The position numbers and the translations under genes are program-made. 64,000 nucleotides of DNA, from assembly GCA_038373865.1 (NCBI GenBank), contig JAXGGA010002901.1, positions 48,341-112,340 on the forward strand. Reading direction: 5' to 3'. Shown piece after piece: positions 22,354 to 33,012 of this stretch. The notes below the pieces were generated by a model. It did no database searches. It was given only the letters and a program-made list of their open reading frames with translations, and was not told the origin of the DNA. Within the stretch, counting starts at the first letter, position 1; every line of letters begins with the position of its first letter. Origin of the DNA: Uloborus plumipes (Eukaryota > Arthropoda > Arachnida > Araneae > Uloboridae).

Positions 22354-22800
22354 ATGTAGTATTTAAAAAAAAGTTGGGAGAGCTTTTATAGTTCTGCATC
22401 AGGTTATGTGGGAGGTTAGAATGAAAAAAGGTACTCAGACCCAGTGAATGAACACCCCAATCAGTGAACAAATGCAGCATTTTCCAGTCATTTTCTTTGG
22501 GTAAATGTGTCGTAAGGAGTTACTTCTGCTAATTCATCTAAGAAAAATGCTTCAGAATCTTATTTTTTTAGGAAAAATACGAGATGTTCATTCACTGGAA
22601 GAATTCATTCTCTGGTATGTATATCCTACTTACTTTTTGTTGAGATCTAGTGGTTGTCTTTCAGCCATTTTTAAAAGAGCTTTTAAATTCACATTTTTTA
22701 AATGAAATTAATTTTCATAATAAGTAGACTTGGGGTAGGCTTTGATTCTAAACGACTCATAATTCCTTGATGTGAAAGCAAAAAACCACTTGGAATAACT
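22354..22800. other. Unassigned spacer
   Basis: No recognised gene, promoter box pair or bounded repeat. Confidence 0.35.
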
Positions 22801-23696
22801 CTGTACCTCAGAACCAGAACGACGCAAGTCCAAAAATGGCGATTTTCACTTTTTTGCCTCATTGTATGTAGAATAGGGTGGGGAGAAAAATAAAAAGTTT
22901 TTCAGATCAACTTCTAATAGTTGCCAAAAGTTATCTTTGGTGATAGTTAGCTTTTGGGCAAATTTTGAGAAAAATCGGTTGATATCTTCAGGGGGCGCTG
23001 CGATCGTAAAGTTTTACCATAGCTTTGTTATGGATTTTATGGTTCAAATATCAAAAAGAATGCCTTTAGCTAGTCTCTTTGCGTTTTTTTTTACTCAAAA
23101 GATGTTTTCATGCATGAAAAGCATATGAAATGACCCACAAACATTATTTTATATGATGTATTTATATTTCAAAAAAACACTTTTTTTCATTTTTTTGTTT
23201 CTTTTTAAATGCTTGAAATATAAATATATCATATAAAATAATTTTATGTGAGTTATTTCATATGCTTTGAATGCATGAATATATCTTATGAGTAAAAAAA
23301 ATGCAATGAGATTAGCTAACGGCATTATTTTTCATATTTTAACCATAAAATCCCGATAAAAGCTATGATAAAACTTTGCGATCGCAGCGCCCCCTGAAGA
23401 TATCAACCGATGTTTCTCAAATTTTGCACAAAAGCTAACTATCAACAAAGTCAACTTTTGGCAACTATTAGAAGTTGATCTGAAAAACTTTTTATTTTTC
23501 GCCCCACCCTAATGTAGAATCTTCTTCCACATCGACCCATTAAAACATTATTCTATAAAACAAATTCCTTCACAATTGTTTAGCAGCGTGAAAAGAGCGC
23601 GAGTCTCATTCTTCGCATGCATCCGACAACCGTTTTCGCCCTCTACTGAAAAATGACGAAAATGGACGTTTACGTTAGTCTGGTTCTGAAGTACAG
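22801..23696. mobile_element. TIR element, CTGTACCTCAGAAC family, copy A
   Basis: Left end CTGTACCTCAGAACCAGA, right end TCTGGTTCTGAAGTACAG (one mismatch), flanked by AACT on both sides (22797-22800, 23697-23700). Copy B at 48292-50520 has the same ends, the same inner block (GCGATTTTCACTTTTTTG, CATCGACCCATTAAAACAT, AAGAGCGCGAGTC, TTTTCGCCCTCTACTGA) and 4-bp flanks ATAT. A 4-bp TSD is thus likely for this family; its superfamily is unknown. The foldback element 22874-23511 is inserted in copy A. Confidence 0.75.
22874..23511. mobile_element. Foldback hAT-like MITE, 638 bp, long arms
   Basis: The arms are inverted over about 260-300 bp, from TAGGGTGGGG inward, including AAAAAGTTTTTCAGATCAAC, CTATTAGAAGTTGATCTGAA and the phrase AGGGGGCGCTGCGATCG. 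ATGTAGAA flanks both sides (22866-22873, 23512-23519), and copy B of the host element shows the uninterrupted site GTATGTAGCATCTT. This supports an 8-bp TSD (9 if the next T is counted). The end TAGGG fits the hAT terminal pattern. No coding sequence. Confidence 0.8.
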
Positions 23697-23699
23697 AAC

Positions 23700-24877
23700 T
23701 TTGCAATTTTAATTTAAAAAAAATAGGTTTGTTACTGGTAATCGATTGCCACTTTAAAGGTTTCAGTAGCAAAATCCAAATTAATCAATATGATTGGTTA
23801 GAAAAGTGATTATGATCGTAATTACATGTATATGGATCAAATAAAATAAAATAAGACATAGATCAGTGAGTACTGAAACATGAAAAATTCCTATAAGAAC
23901 ATTCAAACTAGTAATTACAGTTTGAATTATATTTTACGAAACAAAATATGATCACGATTAAAATGAATATAGTAGTACAAAAGCAACTATTTAAGCAGTA
24001 ATAACCTTTAGTAGATAATAACTACACCGAGTTAAATGTGCATTAATTTTACGTTTAATAAACCCCACACATGGACCAAACAGTTTGTACATGTGTTTAA
24101 CACTTACGAGTAATATATTTTTCAGAAAAAAGAAAGACAATAATACCATTACAAATGTATTTAATCCCTTTAATTGAAAATTATTCAATTCAAATTCAAA
24201 TTTGAAACATTTTACTTGAAAAATTCCCTCAAATCTTTGTGATGAATTTAATACCACAAAAAATAACGACATAAAGATTATGATTTGATTTTAATGAAAA
24301 GTAGAATATGACTATGACTACGATTATAGAGAATAAACAACGTATTAACTAAAAGTAAATTATTTATCCTATGGAAACCACAGCTTTCTGTCCGAATCAA
24401 TATTTATTTATTTAAATTTATTTACTTCGGACAAATTTCCTCCCTTTTCGGAAATGCGAAGTTGAAAAATTTGCAATTCATTTTCATTTAGTTTCTTTCA
24501 ACCATCGAACACATAAACTTACTAATCATTAAACAACCTTGACAAAATCTTATAAACAGAAGACTAACTCTCATAAGGAAGTTCATCCACTATCGCAATA
24601 AACCATAAAAGCAATGACTAACCATACACGTCGCGTTTTAAACTACCATTTCGTCGCCAAAACTTAAAAGTAACGTGCGTTTCGTCACCAGTGGCCAACG
24701 CCAAATTGACATTAAGACCTACTTGCTTAGATAAATAGCATCCTCCCTCTATTAGAGGAGTGACAGTTAGAAAAATGACATACTCTCCTTGGCCTACCTG
24801 AAAAAGAGGAAGGTTTCTAAGTCCTCTGTTGCAAACTTGAGTTGTGTTTTAGGAAACATCGAATCTTTGTTTTATTA
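23700..24877. other. Unassigned AT-rich spacer
   Basis: About 1.2 kb without a recognised gene or bounded element. Confidence 0.35.
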
Positions 24878-25387
24878 CCCATTAATGCCTGATTTTTTTT
24901 TCAAAGATATTTTGTATACTGGTTACAAACAGTGTTTAATGGACAGAAAAAATAATAAAAAAATATTATATAAAAAATAATTGTTTTATTAAGGAAAGAA
25001 AAATCGTCCCTTAAAAGTTACGATAGACCCCAGAGGGTACATACTTTTTTTGCTAAAATTTTTTTCTGCCTACGATATAATATTTAAAAAGACATTTTAT
25101 AAGAAAAAATAAAATCAGCAATGAACATAAACTGGGAAGCTGGGAATAACTTTGAAAACTTAGCTTTCTTTCTTGAGATTGTGAACGATGTAAGTTTTGA
25201 TAAAGATCCTATTAAAACTGCTACAGAACACCCTTTACAATGGTTATGTGCTGCAATCTGTTAATAACGAATTGAAACAATACCAAGGTACTCATTGAAC
25301 ACTATTACTTGGTTGAAATGTTCATTTTGGGGAAATTCAGACCCTTTTTTGGCCCGTCCCTAAAAAGGGACGCTAGGCATTCATGGG
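24878..25387. mobile_element. piggyBac-like MITE (family P1, copy 1), 510 bp
   Basis: The right end GCATTCATGGG is followed by an intact TTAA (25388-25391). The left end CCCATTAATGCCT is its inverted partner, preceded by TTA (decayed TTAA). It shares with 34456-35065 the order TTTTGTATACTG, ATAGACCC..G.GTACATAC, TTTAAAAAGAC, CATTTTATAAGAA, CTGGGAAGCT and GGGACGCT.AGGC. TTAA TSDs are diagnostic of piggyBac-type movement. Confidence 0.75.
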
Positions 25388-25391
25388 TTAA

Positions 25392-26325
25392 TTATTGTTT
25401 TTTTTTTAATGAGTGGCAGAGTTTCGGGAGTTCAAAACATTTTCCTCCCTTTTCCCGAAAACTTAATTCAATTGATGAAAGATTTGATGGAAAATATTGC
25501 AAAACAGCAGATTTTTAATTGAGAAGAATAAATACATTTTGGAACAGCTTGTGAAATGTTCTTGGTTACGTTCAAAGTTACATAATTTTCATTAAAATGA
25601 AAAAGGTTGCACCTCTGCTTTAAACTAAATTTTTGCAAAAAAAGAAGACAGAAATGACAATATGTTTCGCGCATGTGTTTTGGCGGTATTACGAACCAAT
25701 TTCTCCCATCGAATATTTTTTGAGTTTTTAACGACTGTCGCTTATCACGTTTTCCGCCATTCCAAAGTATATTTATATGAGATAATAATTAACCAGGTGA
25801 TTATCTGCAAGAGCACACTATTTTTTACCGTGCAAAATTTACGAAGAACCACGTGAATTGTGTAATGATGAAAACAAAATTAAATAGGTAGCAATCGAGA
25901 GCGCCTAGCGTATTTCTTTATTTGATGCAAAAATAATTTTTCTTCACCTCATCAAGATGCAAGGTTCTTCGGAAGTTTTAAAAAAGTTGTAAAAAAAAGT
26001 TTAAAAAAGTGGTCAAATTTAAAGACTTGGTTAAAAAGGAAGATGCCATGCGACTTTATCAGCTGCCATGTGGACGGAAATCCATCTACAAAGCTTATAA
26101 AAGACGTCTTCAACTTCTCACTGAAATACACTAAATTCGACGACTATTCTAAAAATTTTCTTAGACTGAGGCCTCATATTTCGTCAACGGGGACAGCAGG
26201 GAAAACAATGTATTTGCGACCAAAAACACTGTTTCAATATCACTACTGATTTTTTCACCATTGGAGAAAAGTAAGAAAACCATTTTGAAGTTGCCATGCT
26301 GTGGAAGTTTAAAAAACACCTCTCC
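25392..26325. other. Unassigned spacer
   Basis: AT-rich with no recognised gene. The short frames on both strands do not resemble known proteins. Confidence 0.35.
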
Positions 26326-26329
26326 CCCC

Positions 26330-26560
26330 AAAAACAGGATTTATTCCAGTTTGCTTTTACTGTTCGTTTCCGATCTCCAAGCCTGGCAGTCACAAACGGT
26401 TCCATTTGAAAAATAGGAGATAGGTTAAGTGGGTGCACTTCAAAATGCTTTCAATTTTTGTTCCCATCTCCCTTCCTTGTTGAATGTTACTTAAAATTCC
26501 CCACCCCCCATTTTGAGAAAATCAGAAGAGACCCGACGCATGCGCAAATTTGAGCAAGAT
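26330..26560. repeat. Dispersed repeat (copy 2, pairs with 18900-19125)
   Basis: Same ordered segments as copy 1 (GGTTCCATTTGAAAAATAGG, TGCACTTCAAAATGC, GAGAAAATCAGAAGAGAC, CGCATGCGCA). Same orientation; ends undefined. Confidence 0.55.
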
Positions 26561-27518
26561 CGCGCAATAACATATCAGACCCTTCACATCTGCAGCCGAG
26601 GGTAGAACCCATTGGGGAAAGAAGTCCTCATAGTTCTCATTTAGATACTGCGATAAATTCACAGTTAAGAAGAATTGTTTTTGAAACTAAATTTTAAAAA
26701 CTCTCAGCGAAGCTTTTTTAAAACCGTTTTTGAAGACACCAGTATTCACTTTTTCAGTAGGAATAGCAAGTAGCTTAACTTCCATCACCTACTAAAACAA
26801 GTTCGAATCGACCAAAACCTTCCGCTTCGAATCAAAAATCAAAACCTCTTGCTGCTACACGCTTCCAAAAAATCGGTCCGACCTTGTCCCTGCACAGATT
26901 AACGGAACAACTAATAACCACCTGATTTCTGACGTCCCTCGACGAATTCGGTAACTCGTTCGGTTCTCCTTCCACTTTACGGCGTTTCCTTGTTTTCTTA
27001 TCACGAAACAGTTTCACGGTTTGTTAGCGAAAGGACTATTTAGAACGAAATGCATACCCGCCATTAGTCAAAGCTACATCAACACCCGGGGATGGAGCTC
27101 GAGGTTATCTTGGTCAAAAACGGCTGCTCTAAATGCTTGACCACATGGCACCCACTTAGATACTGCCTTAAATGAATTAAAATTAATTTGATCTACCAGC
27201 CCTTATTTGGAGACGAAAATTTTAAAACTTAATTCAATAAACTTAACAAGGCTTTTTCAAAACTTTGGAAGACACCAGCTTCGATTTTTTTTTCAGTGTA
27301 GCAAGTGGCTCAAATTAATTCAGTCGCAAAAGCAAGTTCAACTTGATCAAAAGCCTTGTCTAGTGGTCAGAGAAGTCTGACCCGGATGGGGCGGTTTCGG
27401 GTTCGATTCCCGGTTCGAGCATGGATGTACTTTCTCTCTTCTGTCCTTGTCCTCTCTTTGTGTGAATGGCTGGCTACCTTATAAATGGGTTTCCACGGCA
27501 TCTGTGTACTGTGGAAGT

Positions 27519-27769
27519 CTAAGTTCATGCCAAATGAGGGTACAGATGGAAAAGTGAAGCTAAGTTCATGCCAAATGACGGTACGGTTGGAAAAGTGAAG
27601 CTAAGTTCATGCCAAATGACGGTACAGTTGGAAAAGTGAAGCTGAGTTCATGCCAAATGACGGTACAGTTGGAAAAGTGAAGCTAAGTTCATGCCAAATG
27701 ACGGTACGGTTGGAAAAGTGAAGCTAAGTTCATGCCAAATGACGGTACAGTTGGAAAAGTGAAGCTAAG
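27519..27769. repeat. 41-bp tandem repeat, about 6.1 copies
   Basis: Units start at 27519, 27560, 27601, 27642, 27683 and 27724, each beginning CTAAGTTCATGCCAAATGA and ending GGAAAAGTGAAG, with only one or a few substitutions between copies. The unit is SINE-body sequence (the GGTACAGTTGGAAAAGTGAA segment is single in the other family-A copies). Confidence 0.95.
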
Positions 27770-27996
27770 TACCGTTAATAAGGCTTACTTGGACCCCAGG
27801 GGGTTACTTGAGCCAATCACAGTAAAATGATAAAATCTGGGTTTGGTACTTATTAGTTGAAGATTTACACGTAGTCGTTTCTACGCTAGGTAGAAGCACT
27901 CTGCGGTCTAACGCTAGTACCAAACTCAGATTTTATCATTTTACTGTAATGGGCTCAAGTAACCCCCTAGGGTCCAAGTAACACTTATTCACGGTA
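27770..27996. mobile_element. Palindromic MITE, 227 bp
   Basis: Arms of about 85-90 bp are inverted: left TACCGTTAATAAG, TTACTTGGACCC, GGGGGTTACTTGAGCC, AGTAAAATGATAAAATCTG; the right side mirrors these with few mismatches. CTAAG occurs on both sides, but the satellite already contains it, so the TSD is uncertain. It is inserted at the end of the 41-bp array. Confidence 0.75.
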
Positions 27997-28349
27997 TCTA
28001 AGATTGCCAGCCTAGCTGGCACATAACAACAGCAACAAGTTGACTAAAATCTTCCCCTTTGATTCGAAACACCTAAAACCTCCTATTGCTCCACTGTTCC
28101 AAAAAAAATCGGTCCGACCTTGCACAGATTAACGGAACAAACTAATAAGCAGCTCATTTCTGACGTCCCTCGACCAATTCGGCAACTCGTTCAGTTTCTG
28201 CTTCCACTTTGTAGAATTTCCTTGTTTTCTTATCACGAAACGGTTTCACGGTTTGCTGGCGAACGGACTATTTAGAACGAAATGCACACCTGCCATTAGT
28301 TGGACTGACGCAACAAGGCGACATCAACAGCTAGCGATGATCTTGGAGT

Positions 28350-28707
28350 TGTTTTTCAGAATGGTATTCATGGGAAAAAGAAAAAGGAGAGAAAATCACA
28401 CGTTAGTTTTTAAAATCACCAATGCGAGATGGCCAATACAATCTTTCACAGTTCGTGAGTTGTTTTACGTAAGTAATTAGCAATTGGGGGATAAGTTGCG
28501 CAAAGTTGTTTCCCATTAATTTAAAATTATAGTTTAGGGGGAAATCATCCCGAAAGAGTTATTACTTTGATGAAGGGAATAGCTATAAGTTCAAAAGTGT
28601 AAAATTAAATTAAAACTTAGTTTGGTATTCCTTCATTGAAAAAAAAAAATCTAGAAATGAAGTCTAAGAAAAGTGATATAGTGTCATTCAAAGTAAGTTT
28701 GAGCTTT
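28350..28707. other. Unassigned spacer
   Basis: No recognised gene or bounded element. Confidence 0.35.
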
Positions 28708-29360
28708 TTACTTCCTTTTACGTAGTAAAGGAAGTATTGTGATCGCGAAAAAAAATCACTCAAATTTGAGTCTAAATTTTGATTTTGCTCACCCCCGAAT
28801 GAATGTTCCGTAGTTTTTTCGACCTGTCAGCACGTGCATATGTACCTACCAACATATAGGCAGCCGAAAAATCCTTTTCAACCACCCCCGTTAATTACGA
28901 CGCGTTTTCTCGTGACGTCTGTATGTACGTATGTGCGGATGTATGTATGTGGGTCGCATAACTCAAAAACTATAAGCCGTAGAAGCTTCTAGCTTGGTAT
29001 GTAGGCTCTGAGGATGGTCTAGTTGTGCACCTCCCCTTGTGGTTGCATTCGAATGTTCCCAAGGGGGTGTTTTACCCTTTTTTTGGGGTAAATCAGTGTT
29101 AATTTCAATGCAGACTCAAGTGATATGAATTGGCGCGACCACTTGGCAATATGTCGCCAAGCTTTTGGCCGCCAAGTGTTTGACGCCAACTTGGCGACAT
29201 ATCGCCAAGTTGGCGACAAATTTGGCGAAAAAATTATTTTTTGAATTTGGGTTCAACTGTTACCTTGCTCACTCCAAGCACTTTTTTTTAACACTTAAGG
29301 CAACTATTAAGAAATTTACACGTAAAAGGAAGTAGTGTGGGGTCCATACCAGATTTTTTA
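28708..29360. mobile_element. TACTTCCTTTTACG repeat family, copy 1
   Basis: It starts TACTTCCTTTTACGTAGTAA and ends with the inverted TACACGTAAAAGGAAGTAG plus a short tail to about CCAGATTTTTT. Inside are GTATGTACGTATGTGCG, TCGCATAACTCAAAAACT, GGGGTGTTTTACCC and an iterated TTGGCGAC/GTCGCCAA block (29145-29235). Copies: 38158-38925 (same orientation) and 39248-39700 (opposite, truncated). No coding frame; class uncertain. Confidence 0.6.
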
Positions 29361-31049
29361 GTTACCTTGGCACCACTTAAAAATTTTCAGTTTACTTAAT
29401 ATTTAAAAAAACCTAGAAAACCCAGTACTACTCATCTGGCAATGTTAGGAAATGAGTTTTCTACTCTTTATTTTGCAAAAAAAGGACCATACTGTACATA
29501 GTTAATACAAGGTTATATTGTGGGGTTACAAGTGAAACACACTAAGTCTAAATTATGAATTTTCAGATTTTTAGTTTATCTTACGCACAAAAATGAGCTG
29601 TTTCTACTGGTGAAACCCACTAAGTCATATCTTTATTATGCAATGCTATACTAGTGAAACACAGTCTAGTGAAACACACTAGTGAAATAGACAGTCGTAT
29701 AATTAAACCTGTTAACTGGGTATGACGAAATATTTCGTCATACATAAAAGCCTACAGCAATGGGCATGACGAATTTTTTCGTCATGGAAATTAATCGTAA
29801 TATATTGAACGCATCACGTTCGACATTGTTCTTATCTATTTAATCTTAGAGTGGTTATATATATGCCATCATACTGTCTATGTGTCATGAATTTTCATGT
29901 TCTTGTAATCTGTAACTTGAGCGCTATTAACGGAAAAACGGTGCTGCATGATCTATACTTCGAGCTGCCACAATTTGGATTCATTTTAGTCTGCATTTCG
30001 GTATCTTACATGTTAGTAATAACTTTCTGATTTGAATATTCTTATTGTGAATTTCAGTGTTTTATATATTTAGGAGGTATTAGGAGAGAATCGAGATTCT
30101 GGTGTCCTGACTGCTGTGTTGCCTTGTGTATGCCGCACTGTTTCAAGCAATATCATAATGCGAAATAATTATTATAATTTGTTCCATTAATGCGTTTTAC
30201 ATTGAATACATTTGAATTATATTTTAAATATAAAATATTGTATCAAAATAAATAAAAATCATAAGTTAACAAGAAGTTCTGTCAAGAACTAAACGAGCCT
30301 ACTTTCCCGTACACCGACATCGGCATTGTAGCTTCTGATCAATATTCTCTTGATTATCTGAAACTGAAAATTATGTCAAACATACCTCTATAGCACTTAA
30401 AGCTGATTTCTAAAAGCAAAATATACCCCTCTCATCAGATGAAATAGACACGTAAAAATTAAATAAACGAGTCAATTAAGTTTTGTCGCACCTTTTAAAG
30501 AATGTAACTGTTATAGTTTTTCCGTAGGAAAATTCCACAATCGTTTTCAAAAGAAAAAAAAATAAATAAAATAAAAGTACAAAGAACTTCAAAACACATT
30601 TTATCGAAGAAAGAAAAAAAAAAAAACTCGTTCGTTAATAAAATGTCTTGAATTTCATTTTTAATCCGTTGCCAGTTGTTAAATATAAACAAAGAATAAA
30701 ATGCTCTCGTGAATGAAAAATTTTTGTTAGCAAAAAAAAAAAAAATATCGTCTGCCAAAAAAAAAATCATAATAATAATAAATTAAACAAAACAAATAAA
30801 TAAATAAACAAAAAATCGTCTGCCCAGTCAGTCATTTTTTTCTGAGCTTGCATTTCCGCCATGTTTGCGGAGTCGGAGTCGGAATGAGAGTCCTCACAGA
30901 AGATTATTCAGAAAAGTAGCCTACAATACATTATTTATCAAAATCATTTTCTTACAAAGTTAGCTTGAAGGAAATCCGCCTTGAAGTTCAGAATCAACAT
31001 TCAATTCAAATTTTCCAGTACGCGCTCATGTTAAATTTTTTTCTGAACT

Positions 31050-31616
31050 GTTCATCATTGAACGAAAAATGGTTCAAATTGAAAAGTGAAAGATGGGAAT
31101 GAGTCTCTACGAGATCTTTCGAACAAAAAAAGTTTATTCAATTCTGACGGTTCATTTAAAAGTTATTAGGTGGAGAAAGGTTGCTTGAACGATTCAATGT
31201 TGAACAAAAAAATGTTCAAATTGAAAATTTAAATACGGTAATGAAGTATCCTTGCCGAGATCTTTCGAACAAAAAAAAAGTTTGTTTAAATCGGACTGTT
31301 CACTCAAAAGTTATTAGGGGTGAGAGCTTATTTGAACGGATCAATGTTGAACGCAAAATTGTTCAAATTGAAAATTTAAAAACGGGAATGAAGTATTCTT
31401 GATAAGATCTTTCGAACAAAAAAAAGTTTATTCAATTCGGACTGTTAACTAAAAAGTTAATATCGCGGGCCAGGTTGTTTGAACGGTTTAAAGTTGCACC
31501 AAAAATTGTTCAAATCGAAAGATCAAATATGGGAATGAGCTGTACTTGCCGAGATCTTTCCAACAAAAAAAGCTTGTCCAAATCGGAATGTTCATTCAAA
31601 AGTTATTAGGGGGGGG
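31050..31616. repeat. Tandem array, about 147-bp unit, four copies
   Basis: The anchor phrase GAGATCTTTCGAACAAAAAA (with minor variants) recurs at about 31110, 31258, 31405 and 31551. Each unit also has GTTGAAC...TTGTTCAAATTGAAA and AAAAGTTATTAGG. The array ends in a G-run of about 13-14 (around 31609-31622). Confidence 0.85.
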
Positions 31617-31621
31617 GGGGG

Positions 31622-31665
31622 GTCAGACAGACCGACAGACCGACAGACCGACAGACAGACACACA
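31622..31665. repeat. (CAGACCGA)n simple repeat
   Basis: CAGACAGACCGACAGACCGA and further copies form a short C/A/G tract directly after the G-run at the end of the 147-bp array. Confidence 0.85.
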
Positions 31666-31737
31666 AATTCCCCATCTCAATACCCTACTTTCAAATTTTT
31701 AATTTTTCAATATTCATTTTACCTTTTTATTTTTTTA

Positions 31738-31812
31738 ACTTGGCGATATTTTTTGGACTTGGCGATATTTTTTTTCACTTGGCGATATTTTTTGGACTTG
31801 GCGATATTTTTT
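31738..31812. repeat. ACTTGGCGATATTTTTT tandem repeat, four copies
   Basis: Four copies of about 19-20 bp with the core CTTGGCGATATTTTTT. The core also occurs, as TTGGCGA/TCGCCAA, inside the TACTTCCTTTTACG repeat copies. Confidence 0.85.
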
Positions 31813-32214
31813 AGATGCATTAAGCCACTTTTAATACTTTTTTTGTCTTTCTTTTATTTTTAACGGGAAAGTAGGCTAAAAACGATATTCTTTATTATTT
31901 GAGGTGTGATATTACTTATCGCTGCGAAAAAAAAGTCCCCATTGTGAAACGAGTTGAGCAATAGCTAATTCCCCGGTTAACAGGTTAATGATAATTATTA
32001 ATGCTTTACCATTATCATGCTGGGGATAATAATATAAAATAAGCATGCCATAGTCAAGAATGGTTCGCAATAACCAAAAACTACCATTACTATAATTTAA
32101 TTTGATTTAATTATGTCAATTCCAACGAAGTTAAAATAAACATTTTTTGGTCAGCGTTTTCTCAAAATCATGTTTTTTGACTTAGTGCGTTTCACTTGTA
32201 ACCCCACGATATGT

Positions 32215-33012
32215 TTCCGCAATTTTTGGTAATTACTTTTGAAGTTGTTGAAAGCGCTCTTCTTCTCTTGCAATATTTAATGCAATATTATAGAAGAAAT
32301 TTTATGGTATGATGTACAAAGAGAGATGGGTGTTAAATATTTCGAAATATTATTTCGCTGTTCTAAAATTGCACTATTATTAAAATAATTCAATCTGCAA
32401 CCTAGTTCGGACTTCGCTAAAAGAGAAATAAAATTTTAGAATATGCTAAAGCCAGGATGATAATTAATTTAAAAACAATTCAATAACTATTGTTTCTTAA
32501 TTGTGAATGACTATACACACAAGTTTAAGAGTTTTTCTTCTGTTTTATAAAAACAGAAATAACAAAACTATTAAAAAAATAAGTTTGGAAATTCCAAACA
32601 TAGCAATTGGAGTTGAAAACTCCTCTGAATGAATGCACCTCCGAATAAAACCTTGATTCATTGCTCAATGCCCGTCAAATATCCAAACATTCGTACTCCC
32701 TCTAAGAATAATGCTCCTAAAATTTTCAAAAAGAGCCTTTACTTAATATCTATAATGTCCAAAATGTATCTTTTACACATTATTTTATTTTCAATATGGG
32801 AGTTTTTACAAAACAGACATTTTTCAAAAGTAGCTTTTAAAAGATCTCCAAAGCAAGATATTTTGGGGTATGAATTGAGTTATGCTTATTTGTATCATTA
32901 ACTTCTCAGTTCAGTCATAAATTGTTCTTAAAATTAAAGGGATATCGTCTCTCTCTACTATGATATACCCCTATAATGATATGGGTACCTGAAGCATAGA
33001 GGTTCCTATAAT
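32215..33012. other. Unassigned AT-rich spacer
   Basis: A 90-codon open stretch at 32629-32901 (plus) matches nothing I recognise and has no supporting context. Confidence 0.35.

Larger units (their letters stand above)
27358..28045 (+). mobile_element. tRNA-derived SINE (family A) with satellite and MITE inserts
   Basis: The head GCCTTGTCTAGTGGTCAGAG, with B box GGGTTCGATTCCC, is followed by CATGGATGTACTTTCTCT and the family body. The module CTAAGTTCATGCC...GTGAAG has expanded into about six 41-bp copies (27519-27769). A palindromic MITE (27770-27996) follows, then the SINE 3' end with ACAACAGCAACAAG. Flanks TTGATCAAAA and TTGACTAAAA may be a decayed TSD. Pol III control by internal A and B boxes is inferred from the family. 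Confidence 0.78.
26625..28350. repeat. Tandem duplication (about 0.5-kb unit); second unit split by a SINE
   Basis: Unit 1 spans about 26625-27115 and unit 2 about 27150-28350. They share TTTTGGAAGACACCAG or GAAGACACCAGTATTC, then ATCGGTCCGACCTTG, CACAGATTAACGGAACAA, TTTCTGACGTCCCTCGAC, TTTCCTTGTTTTCTTATCAC and ACTATTTAGAACGAAATGCA. In unit 2 the SINE 27358-28045 interrupts the block, so it arrived after the duplication. The best-conserved stretch is 26865-27060 against 28105-28295. I see no open frame shared by the two units. Confidence 0.75.
29707..31984. mobile_element. piggyBac-like element (family P2), 2.28 kb, TTAA-flanked
   Basis: TTAA on both sides (29703-29706, 31985-31988). Ends CCTGTTAACTGGG and the complement of CCTGTTAACCGGGG are inverted, with one extra A at the left. 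Just inside the left end lie two strong hairpins with ATGACGAA arms (29720-29743, 29765-29786). The right half is occupied by tandem repeats (31050-31616, 31738-31812). No transposase frame. Confidence 0.6.
29516..32210. mobile_element. Outer inverted pair around a TTAA element
   Basis: GTGGGGTTACAAGTGAAAC with AC.CACTAAGTC at 29519-29551 is repeated inverted at about 32176-32209. This suggests the two ends of a 2.7-kb TIR element into which the TTAA element 29707-31984 was inserted. TSDs are not clear. Confidence 0.55.

Noticed and set aside
22874..23511. Mariner-type TA insertion
   Set aside because: Initially suggested by TA next to GGGTGGGG, but the empty site in the related element at 48292-50520 supports an 8-bp duplication.
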